Shown here piece after piece: positions 6,832-13,940 of a stretch of 34,427 nucleotides of DNA. This DNA comes from Burkholderiales bacterium. GTDB lineage: Bacteria > Pseudomonadota > Gammaproteobacteria > Burkholderiales > Burkholderiaceae_F. The stretch's first letter is position 1, and each line of letters starts with the position of its first letter. The position numbers and the translations under genes are program-made. Below the pieces are notes generated by a model. That model saw only the letters and a program-made list of their open reading frames with translations, was not told where the DNA came from and did no database searches. Location of the stretch: the NCBI GenBank assembly GCA_020248785.1, contig JADCGX010000111.1, positions 1-34,427 of the forward strand, in the 5' to 3' direction.

Positions 6832-9800
6832 TCAGTGCCGCCGCAGGTCGAGCGTGAACGGGAACTCCAGGCTGTGCTGCGGCGCCGCCACGGCCATCCT
6901 GCCGGGCGTGTGGCCCAGTTTGAAGAAACGTGCAAGACGACGACTCTCGGCTTCGAAGGCATTGACCGGGAAGACATCGTAGTTGCGGCCCCCCGGGTGG
7001 ACGACATGGTACCGGCAGCCGCCCAGCGACCGGCCGATCCAGCCGTCGACGATGTCAAAGGTCAGCGGCGCGTGGACACCGATGGTCGGGTGCAGCGCGG
7101 AAGCCGGCTGCCAGGCCCGGTAGCGCACGCCTGCGACGAACTCGCCCGCGCGCCCGGTGGGCTGCAGCGGCAGCGCCACACCGTTGCAGGTGATGACATG
7201 GCGCGCATCGTTCAGCCCGGTCACGCGCACCTCGACCCGCTCGAGCGAGGAGTCCACGTAGCGCACGGTGCCGCCGGCCATGCCCTCCTCGCCCATCACA
7301 TGCCAAGGCTCCAGCGCGCCGCGAATGGCGAGATGAACGCCGCGGCTGGCGACCTCGCCATAGAGCGGAAAGCGGAACTCGAAGTGCGGGGCGAACCACT
7401 GCGGATCGAAGGCGTAGCCGGCAGCGCCGAGTTCGGTCAACACGTCCTCGAAGTCCATCTGCACGAAGGTCGGCAGCAGGAAGCGGTCGTGCAGTGCAGT
7501 GCCCCAGCGCGCCAGCTTGGCGCGATACGGCTGACGCCAGAACCACGCCACCAGGGCTCGCAGCAGCAATTGCTGCACCAGGCTCATCCGTGCATGCGGC
7601 GGCATCTCGAACGCGCGCAGTTCGAGCAAACCCAGGCGGCCCGTGGGCCCGTCGGGCGAGTACAGCTTGTCGATGCAGAACTCGCTGCGATGTGTGTTGC
7701 CGGTGACATCGACCAGGATGTTGCGCAGACTGCGATCAACCAGCCAAGGCGGACACGCACCGTGGGGCGCGAGCTGGGCGCGCAGCGCGTCGAGTGCGAT
7801 CTCCAGCTCGTACAGCTGGTCGTTGCGCGCCTCATCCACGCGCGGCGCCTGCGAGGTCGGCCCGATGAACAGGCCCGAGAAGAGATACGACAGGCTCGGA
7901 TGGTTGTGCCAGAAGCTGACCAGGCTCGCCAGCAGGTCGGGACGACGCAGGAAGGGCGAGTCGGCCGGTGTGGCGCCGCCGAGCACGAAGTGATTGCCGC
8001 CGCCGGTGCCGGTGTGGCGGCCGTCGAGCATGAACTTGTCGGTCGACAGGCGGGTGTGATGCGCGGCCTCGTACAAAAACTCGGTGTGATCGACAAGCTC
8101 GTCCCAGTCGTGCGCGGGATGGATATTGACCTCGATGACACCCGGATCCGGCGTCACCGCCAGGCTCTTCAGGCGCGGATCGCGCGGTGGCGGATACCCC
8201 TCGAGCACGAGCGGCAGAGACAGCTCGGCCGCCGTGGCCTCCACGGCGGCAAGGAGTTCGAGATAGTCCTCGACCCGCGCCATCGGCGGCATGAATACGT
8301 AAAGCAGCTTGGACTGGCCGCCGTGCTGTGCTTCGGCCTCGGGGCCGTTCATGCGCTGCGGGTCACGTACTTCGACGCACAGCGCAGTGCGGGTGATCCA
8401 GTGGGCGGACTCGAAGCGCTCTGGCGTTCTGTCCGTGGCTTGCAAGACCTTTCCGGCGGCACCGTCGCCGACTGCAAGCGCGCCCGTGGCCGGGCCCGCG
8501 GCAGCGGATTCACCCTCGAAGCCACCTTGCAGCGCCACCGCGCCACCCTCGGCGAATCCGCCCCCGACCGCATGCGACGCGTACTGCCGCCGGATATCTG
8601 CATGCAGCGGCAACGGCGTGCTGGGTGCGAACGGGTCATGCGCATGCAGGTAGGGATACTCGCTCTTGCTGACCCACGGCAGGGAGTCCAGCGGCAGGCG
8701 ATAGCCCATCGGCGAGTCGCCCGGGATCAGGTACATGCGCTCGTCCCGCAGGAACCACCGTCCGCTGCGCCAGGTCTTGGTGACCGGGTCGCGTTCAATG
8801 GGCAGCGCATAGCCGACAACGTGCCGCAGTCCCTGTTCGAACACGCGACGCAGGCGCGCGCGCTCGAGTTCGTCGTCCAGACGCGCGTCGAAGGGATCGA
8901 CGTTGGCCGGCAGGCGCCGCTCACGCCACAGAAAGTAGAAGCTGTCTTCGTAGCCGGGCTGGATGAACTTTGGATCCAGCCGCAGCCGCTGCGCCAGCCT
9001 CTCGATGAAGCGCGGGGCGTCGGCGTCGCTGACCTGCGACGGCTTGCGCTCGTCGGCGAACAGCGACGGGTCGCTCCAGCAGGGCTGACCGTCGGCCCGC
9101 CAGAACACCGACAGCGCCCAGCGCGGCAGTTGCTCGCCCGGGTACCACTTGCCCTGCCCCATGTGCGCGAAACCGCCCGCACCGTATCTGGCGCGGAGCC
9201 GATGCACGAGTTCCGTCGCCAGGCCGCGCTTGGTGGGCCCCAGGGCGGCGGTGTTCCACTCGGCGCCGTCGCGGTCGTCGATCGAAACAAAGGTTGGCTC
9301 GCCGCCCATTGTCAGGCGTACATCACTTGTGACAAGGTCTGCATCGACACGGCGGCCGAGCCCATCGATCGCCCGCCATTGCTCGTCCGTGTACGGCTTG
9401 GTCACGCGCGGCGCTTCGTAGATGCGCGTGATCGCCATGTGATGGCTGAACTCGACCTCGCATTCATCGACGCTGCCCGTCACCGGCGCCGCCGCGCTTG
9501 GGTCCGGCGTACAGGCCACCGGGACATGCCCCTCGCCGGCGAGCAGGCCCGAGGTCGGGTCGAGCCCGATCCAGCCCGCTCCCGGCAGGTAGACCTCGCA
9601 CCAGGCATGCAGGTCGGTGAAGTCAACCTCGGTGCCGCTGGGGCCGTCGAGTGACTTGACGTCCGGCTTGAGCTGGATGAGGTAGCCCGAAACAAAGCGC
9701 GCCGCCAGCCCCATGTGGCGCAGCGCCTGCACGAGCAACCACCCGGTGTCGCGGCACGAGCCCGCGCCGCGCGCGAGTGTCTCGTTTGGCGTCTGCACGC

Positions 9801-10293
9801 CGGGCTCCATGCGGATCAGGTAGCGGATGTCCTGCCGCAGGCGCTGATTCAACCCGACGAGAAAGTCGATCGTGCGGCGCTCGCGTCGGTCGATGCTGCG
9901 CAGGTACTCGGCAAAGCGGCCGCTGGCCGGCTCCTTGGCCAGATACGGCAGGAGATCGTGATGCAGCCCGGTGTCGTAGGTGAACGGGAAGTTCTCCGCG
10001 CTCGGCTCCAGAAAGAAGTCGAACGGGTTGTAGACGGCCATTTGCGCGACCAGATCGACCGTGATCTTCAATTGCGTGGTCTTGTCGGGAAAGACGAGCC
10101 GCGCGAGATAGTTGCAGAATGGGTCCTGCTGCCAGTTGATGAAGTGCCCGCCGGGCTCCACCCGCAGCGAGTACGACAGAATGGGCGTGCGGCAGTGCGG
10201 CGCCGGCCGCAGGCGCACGACGTGCGGCGACAGGCCGACGCGACGGTCGTAGGTGTAGGTGGTGACGTGGTTCAGTGCGACATGAATCGACAT
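6832..10293 (-). CDS. Transglutaminase-like protein fused to putative amidoligase domain DUF2126
   Basis: A 1153-residue protein. A transglutaminase-like N-terminal domain (about 1-85, starting [18 protein letters not shown]) precedes a transglutaminase core. Its triad is Cys in '[12 protein letters not shown]' near 180, His in '[10 protein letters not shown]' near 230 and Asp in '[10 protein letters not shown]' near 243. From about 300 to the end lies DUF2126, with '[15 protein letters not shown]' near 325, '[16 protein letters not shown]' near 380 and '[16 protein letters not shown]' near 760. DUF2126 is listed in the literature as a putative amidoligase, so one chain would combine bond breaking and bond making. 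The length is normal for this architecture. It lies between the Anbu gene (118 bp upstream) and the ATP-grasp/alpha-E fusion. Confidence 0.9.
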   Translation of the reverse strand: MSIHVALNHVTTYTYDRRVGLSPHVVRLRPAPHCRTPILSYSLRVEPGGHFINWQQDPFCNYLARLVFPDKTTQLKITVDLVAQMAVYNPFDFFLEPSAENFPFTYDTGLHHDLLPYLAKEPASGRFAEYLRSIDRRERRTIDFLVGLNQRLRQDIRYLIRMEPGVQTPNETLARGAGSCRDTGWLLVQALRHMGLAARFVSGYLIQLKPDVKSLDGPSGTEVDFTDLHAWCEVYLPGAGWIGLDPTSGLLAGEGHVPVACTPDPSAAAPVTGSVDECEVEFSHHMAITRIYEAPRVTKPYTDEQWRAIDGLGRRVDADLVTSDVRLTMGGEPTFVSIDDRDGAEWNTAALGPTKRGLATELVHRLRARYGAGGFAHMGQGKWYPGEQLPRWALSVFWRADGQPCWSDPSLFADERKPSQVSDADAPRFIERLAQRLRLDPKFIQPGYEDSFYFLWRERRLPANVDPFDARLDDELERARLRRVFEQGLRHVVGYALPIERDPVTKTWRSGRWFLRDERMYLIPGDSPMGYRLPLDSLPWVSKSEYPYLHAHDPFAPSTPLPLHADIRRQYASHAVGGGFAEGGAVALQGGFEGESAAAGPATGALAVGDGAAGKVLQATDRTPERFESAHWITRTALCVEVRDPQRMNGPEAEAQHGGQSKLLYVFMPPMARVEDYLELLAAVEATAAELSLPLVLEGYPPPRDPRLKSLAVTPDPGVIEVNIHPAHDWDELVDHTEFLYEAAHHTRLSTDKFMLDGRHTGTGGGNHFVLGGATPADSPFLRRPDLLASLVSFWHNHPSLSYLFSGLFIGPTSQAPRVDEARNDQLYELEIALDALRAQLAPHGACPPWLVDRSLRNILVDVTGNTHRSEFCIDKLYSPDGPTGRLGLLELRAFEMPPHARMSLVQQLLLRALVAWFWRQPYRAKLARWGTALHDRFLLPTFVQMDFEDVLTELGAAGYAFDPQWFAPHFEFRFPLYGEVASRGVHLAIRGALEPWHVMGEEGMAGGTVRYVDSSLERVEVRVTGLNDARHVITCNGVALPLQPTGRAGEFVAGVRYRAWQPASALHPTIGVHAPLTFDIVDGWIGRSLGGCRYHVVHPGGRNYDVFPVNAFEAESRRLARFFKLGHTPGRMAVAAPQHSLEFPFTLDLRRH

Positions 10294-10411
10294 GGTGGAC
10301 CGCGGTTTGTGTTCTCAGGTGCGCGTCGCGCCGGCGCCGGACGGGACCCGAGCGCGACGCCGACCGAACCGCAAAGACATTGGGTCCCGACCTGGGCCGG
10401 GGCGGGGTTGC
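10294..10411. promoter_or_regulatory. 118-bp gap with inverted repeat before the transglutaminase/DUF2126 gene
   Basis: This is the largest gap inside the cluster. CGGGACCC at 10342-10349 is complementary to GGGTCCCG at 10382-10389 across about 32 bases, which also contain self-complementary GCG-rich sequence. The position, after the Anbu stop and before the next start on the minus strand, would fit an attenuator, partial terminator or internal promoter region. No clear -10/-35 pair is seen. Confidence 0.25.
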
Positions 10412-11284
10412 TTACTGGTCTTGCCGTTTCTCTACGCTTGCCGCCGCCACCAGCTGCACCTGCCCGAGCGGACGGCTTTCGAGCGTCGGCGGCAGCGGCG
10501 CATGCACCGGATGGGTAACGTCCACCTCCAGGCGCGGGGCGTCTGGCGAGGCCTTGGCATCGCGCCAGGTCGGGTCCGGGATCTCCTGGAATACCTGCTT
10601 CAGGCGGGCGCCCCAGGTGTTGCGGATCATCTGCATGTACTGGTTGTGCTGGTCGATCTGCACAAATTTGGTGACCTGCAATGCACCTTCTTCGTACACG
10701 AGCAGATCCAGCGGCAGTCCGACAGAAATGTTGGACCGCAGCGTCGAGTCCATGCTGATGAGCGCGCACTTGGCCGCCTCGTCGAGCGGTGTGCCAGGCG
10801 AGACCACCCGGTCGATGATCGGCTTGCCGTACTTGGCCTCGCCAATCTGGAAGTACGGGTTTTCAGGCGTGGCCTCAATGAAGTTGCCGGCCGCATACAC
10901 CTGGAACAGCCGCATGCGCTCGCCGCGTATCTGACCGCCGAAGAGAAAGTGGCAGTTGAACTCGATACCCGCCTGCTTCAGCGCGGCGGCGTCGCGGTCA
11001 TGGATCTCACGCACCGCGTCGCCGACGATGCGCACCGCGTCAAACATCGTCTTTGCGTTCCACACGCTGTGATCGTTGGGGCCGGTGCGCTCGGTGACGA
11101 TCTGGCGCGCCGCCTGGGTGATTGCCAGGTTGCCGGCCGACATCAGCACCATCAGCCGCTCGCCCGGGTGCTCGAAGACTGTCATCTTGCGGAAGGTGGA
11201 GATCTGGTCCACGCCCGCGTTGGTGCGCGAATCGCCCAGGAACACCATGCCGGCGTTCAGCTTCATGGCCACGCAGTAGGTCAT
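10412..11284 (-). CDS. Anbu proteasome-like peptidase
   Basis: A 290-residue member of Anbu, the bacterial proteasome/HslV-like family. It begins MTYCVAMKLNAG, so Thr2 would become the N-terminal nucleophile after Met removal. 'GDSRTNAGVD' supplies Asp18 and 'TFRKMTVF' supplies Lys33, the positions expected for the catalytic Thr-Asp-Lys set. 'VLMSAGNLAITQAARQ' near 45-60 matches the proteasome 'GxxAD/GN' helix region. The last 45 residues, after 'PDPTWRDAKAS', are Pro-rich and probably a flexible tail. Anbu assembles into ring- or helix-like oligomers in the cytoplasm; its physiological substrate is not established. The start overlaps the alpha-E stop as ATGA, indicating translational coupling. 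Confidence 0.9.
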   Translation of the reverse strand: MTYCVAMKLNAGMVFLGDSRTNAGVDQISTFRKMTVFEHPGERLMVLMSAGNLAITQAARQIVTERTGPNDHSVWNAKTMFDAVRIVGDAVREIHDRDAAALKQAGIEFNCHFLFGGQIRGERMRLFQVYAAGNFIEATPENPYFQIGEAKYGKPIIDRVVSPGTPLDEAAKCALISMDSTLRSNISVGLPLDLLVYEEGALQVTKFVQIDQHNQYMQMIRNTWGARLKQVFQEIPDPTWRDAKASPDAPRLEVDVTHPVHAPLPPTLESRPLGQVQLVAAASVEKRQDQ

Positions 11285-12342
11285 GCGGCGGCTCCAGTCA
11301 CATTCAGCGGCACCAGGAAGTCCTGGCTGATGCGGCCGCCCAGGTCATTGATACGCTCCAAGAAGCGCGTGAGAAAGGCATGCAGGCCCTGGCTCTGGAT
11401 GTCGACCACGCGGCTGTACTGCAGCTCGGCGCGGATGAGCCCCGCGCGCCGCTCGGTCTCGCGCGAGCGGCTGTTGCGCACCTTTTCCAGGTTGCCGCAC
11501 ACCTCGTTCATGCAGTTCATCAGCGAGCGCGGCATGTCGTCGCGCAGGATCAGCAGCTCAGCCACGCGCGCCGGCGTGATGACATCGCGGTACACCTTGC
11601 GATAGATCTCGAACGCGGAGACCGAGCGCAGGATGGCGGCCCAGTAGTAAAAGTCCAGGTGATGCGCATCCTGCGACTGTGCCATGCCGTTGCCCGGCGC
11701 GCTCTGGGTCATGCCGCCCAGGCTCTGCGTCATGCCCCCGGCGCCCAGGGACTGCGCCATCGAGGCCGATGGAGCCAGCGGCTGGCGCGGCGCGTGGAAC
11801 TTCACGTCGATGAGCCGCGCTGTGTTGTCGGCGCGCTCCAGGAAGGTACCCAGCCGGACGAAGTAGAACGCCTCGTCCTTGAGCATGGTTCCAATGGTCA
11901 CGCCGCGCGACAAGTGCGAGCGGAACTTCACCCACTCGAAGAACTGCTGCGGGTCCCGCACCAGCAGCTTGCTGCGCAGGTGCTGCTGCAGCTCGAGCCA
12001 GGTGTCGTTGTGCGTCTCCCACACCTCGGTCGTGAGCGAGCCGCGCACGGCGCGCGCATTCTCGCGCGCGGCCTGCAGGCAGCAGTAGATCGACGAGGGA
12101 TTGGTCGGATCGCGCAACAGGAAGTCGAGCACGTCGGCCGGTGTGGTTACCGGGTAGCGCGCGTCGAAGGCCGCCTGCAACTCGGAAATCCCGAGCACCG
12201 CACGCCAGGCCCGCTCGACGTCCTCGGCGGGCTGTGGCAACAGCGAGGTCGACATCGTGACGTCGAGCATGCGCGCAGTGTTCTCTGCCCGCTCGATGTA
12301 ACGGGCCATCCAGAACAAGTGGTCGGCGGTCCGGCTAAGCAT
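11281..12342 (-). CDS. Alpha-E domain protein (stand-alone, COG2307)
   Basis: A 353-residue, mainly helical protein. The N-terminus 'MLSRTADHLFWMARYIERAE' is the hallmark of the alpha-E family, and a later stretch 'NCMNEVCGNLEKVRNSRS' near 275 is also conserved. It resembles the C-terminal half of the fused protein encoded at 4233-6800. Its partner is presumably the ATP-grasp protein encoded just upstream at 12433-13878. A low-complexity insert at about residues 195-224, listed separately, interrupts the helical domain. The stop overlaps the Anbu start by four bases. Family function is unknown. Confidence 0.88.
   Translation of the reverse strand: MLSRTADHLFWMARYIERAENTARMLDVTMSTSLLPQPAEDVERAWRAVLGISELQAAFDARYPVTTPADVLDFLLRDPTNPSSIYCCLQAARENARAVRGSLTTEVWETHNDTWLELQQHLRSKLLVRDPQQFFEWVKFRSHLSRGVTIGTMLKDEAFYFVRLGTFLERADNTARLIDVKFHAPRQPLAPSASMAQSLGAGGMTQSLGGMTQSAPGNGMAQSQDAHHLDFYYWAAILRSVSAFEIYRKVYRDVITPARVAELLILRDDMPRSLMNCMNEVCGNLEKVRNSRSRETERRAGLIRAELQYSRVVDIQSQGLHAFLTRFLERINDLGGRISQDFLVPLNVTGAAA
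11672..11760 (-). repeat. In-frame repeat encoding M(A/T)QS units within the alpha-E gene
   Basis: Four imperfect units are translated as MAQSLGAGG, MTQSLGG, MTQSAPGNG and MAQSQDA. The unit length varies, but each starts with Met-(Ala/Thr)-Gln-Ser and is Gly-rich. The fused alpha-E domain at 4233-6800 has no such run at the matching place, so this looks like a lineage-specific expansion of a loop between helices. Confidence 0.75.
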
Positions 12343-12432
12343 CGTTAAGCGTCTGGCGGTCAGGGGCGAACGTGAGAGATTGCTTGCGGTCTTGCGTACG
12401 CTCGACGCTCGACCCTGAACGCTCGACGCACG
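12343..12432. other. 90-bp gap with an 11-base direct repeat
   Basis: The gap separates the stand-alone ATP-grasp gene from the alpha-E gene. The string ACGCTCGACGC occurs at 12398-12408 and again at 12419-12429, with further GCTCGAC between them, giving a short GCTCGACG-rich tract. No promoter or terminator is evident. Confidence 0.5.
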
Positions 12433-13878
12433 TCATCGCTCCAACACCCACGTGTCCTTCGTGCCGCCGCCCTGTGATGAGTTCACCACCAGCGAACCCT
12501 CGCGCAGCGCCACCCGGCACAGGCCACCGGGCACCGTGACGATGTCCTTGCCCGAGAGCACATAAGGCCGCAGGTCGATGTGTCGTGGCGCGATGCCCGC
12601 CTCCACATAGGTCGGGCACGTGGACAGCGCCAGGGTCGGCTGCGCGATGTAGTTGCCAGGATTGGCGCCCACCCGCGCGCCAAACTCCTCGATCTCCCGG
12701 CTGCTTGCCGCCGGTCCCACCAGCATGCCGTAACCACCGGCGCCATGGACTTCCTTGACCACCAGATTGCCCAGATTGGCCAGCACGTAGGACAGGTCCT
12801 TGGGCTCACGGCACTTGTAGGTTGGAACGTTGGCAAGGATTGGATCTTCCTTCAGGTAGAACCGGATCATGTCCGGCACATAGGGGTAGATCGACTTGTC
12901 GTCCGCGATGCCGGTGCCGATGGCATTGCACAAGGTGACGCGCCCGGCGCGATACACGTCCAGGATGCCGCGGACTCCAAGCGTCGAATCGGTCCGGAAG
13001 TGCGTCGGGTCGAGGAAGTCGTCGTCGATGCGGCGATAGATGACGTCGACACGCTGCGGTCCGCGCGTGGTGCGCATGTACACGGCGTTGTCGGCGACGA
13101 ACAGATCCTGACCCTCGACGAGTTCAATTCCCATTTGCTGCGCCAGGAACGCGTGCTCGAAGTAGGCCGAGTTGTACATGCCCGGTGTCAGCAGCACGCA
13201 GGTCGGGTTGTCCACGCCTTGCGGCGCCACCGAGCGCAGGTTCTCCAGCAGCACGTCCGGGTAGTGCGCCACCGGTGCCACGCGATGCACGCTGAACAGA
13301 TCAGGGAACAGCCGCATCATCATCTTGCGGTTCTCGAGCATGTAGCTCACGCCGCTGGGTACCCGCAGGTTGTCTTCCAGCACGTAGAACACACCCTCGC
13401 CCGCGCCGTTGGCCGCGCGCACGAGGTCGATGCCGGCGATGTGCGAGTAAATGTTGTTGGCCACGTCCACGCCCTGCATCTCCGGGCGATACTGGCTGTT
13501 GCCCAGCACCTGTTCGGCCGGCACCTTGCCTGCCCGCAAAATCGCCTGGTCGTGATAGACGTCGTGGATGAACAGGTTGAGCGCGCGCACGCGCTGCGCC
13601 AGCCCGGCCTCGAGCAGCTTCCATTCGGCGGCCGTAAGGATGCGCGGGATCACGTCGAACGGAATCAGCCGCTCTGTTCCGCTGCCGTCCTCGTCCTTCT
13701 CGCCATACACGGCGAAAGTGATACCCACGCGCCTGAACACGAGATCGGCTTCCGCTCGCTTGTTGCTCATGCGCTCGGCGTTTTGCCGCAGCAGCCAGTC
13801 TTGGTACTGACGATAGGGCGCGCGGACGCTACCGTCGTCAGCACTCATCTCGTCATAGGGGCGCGCTCGCAAGGCCAT
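12433..13878 (-). CDS. Circularly permuted ATP-grasp protein (stand-alone, COG2308)
   Basis: A 481-residue protein with the ATP-grasp domain alone. Visible landmarks are 'GITFAVYGEKDEDGSG' near 52, 'VLEDNLRVPSGVSYML' near 166, 'LTPGMYNSAYFEHAFLA' near 230, 'YRRIDDDFLDPTHFRTDS' near 282 and the nucleotide-binding 'LVVKEVHGAGGYGMLVG' near 375. The last is better preserved than the matching stretch of the fused paralogue. This type is expected to form amide bonds from carboxylate, amine and ATP. It is the first gene of the minus-strand cluster (followed by alpha-E and Anbu) and begins 62 bp downstream of comEC. A second possible Met (residue 11, MSADDGSV) lies close by, but the start at 13878 gives the usual N-terminus. 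Confidence 0.9.
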   Translation of the reverse strand: MALRARPYDEMSADDGSVRAPYRQYQDWLLRQNAERMSNKRAEADLVFRRVGITFAVYGEKDEDGSGTERLIPFDVIPRILTAAEWKLLEAGLAQRVRALNLFIHDVYHDQAILRAGKVPAEQVLGNSQYRPEMQGVDVANNIYSHIAGIDLVRAANGAGEGVFYVLEDNLRVPSGVSYMLENRKMMMRLFPDLFSVHRVAPVAHYPDVLLENLRSVAPQGVDNPTCVLLTPGMYNSAYFEHAFLAQQMGIELVEGQDLFVADNAVYMRTTRGPQRVDVIYRRIDDDFLDPTHFRTDSTLGVRGILDVYRAGRVTLCNAIGTGIADDKSIYPYVPDMIRFYLKEDPILANVPTYKCREPKDLSYVLANLGNLVVKEVHGAGGYGMLVGPAASSREIEEFGARVGANPGNYIAQPTLALSTCPTYVEAGIAPRHIDLRPYVLSGKDIVTVPGGLCRVALREGSLVVNSSQGGGTKDTWVLER

Positions 13879-13884
13879 GGTTCC

Positions 13885-13918
13885 GCGTTGTGATGATCGT
13901 TTGGCGCATTAGCGTCAA
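13885..13918 (-). promoter_or_regulatory. Weak candidate promoter for the ATP-grasp/alpha-E/Anbu cluster
   Basis: On the minus strand TTGACG (13918-13913) is followed after 16-18 bases by TCATCA/ATCACA, a poor -10. It lies in the 62-bp gap between comEC and the first cluster gene. Read-through from comEC and tatD is an equally good explanation for expression. Confidence 0.25.
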
Positions 13919-13940
13919 GCAAGTTCGAGGCCAGCAGGAT

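Noticed and set aside
6835..9654. Very long open frame on the plus strand (939 codons) opposite the transglutaminase/DUF2126 gene
   Set aside because: It is the mirror of a well-supported gene in GC-rich DNA. Its translation is rich in Arg, His and Gln without domains; the minus-strand product has clear catalytic motifs.
10342..10389. Rho-independent terminator between Anbu and the transglutaminase/DUF2126 gene
   Set aside because: The 8-bp arms enclose a loop of about 32 bases and no T-run follows, so a terminator call is not justified; kept only as a low-confidence regulatory site.
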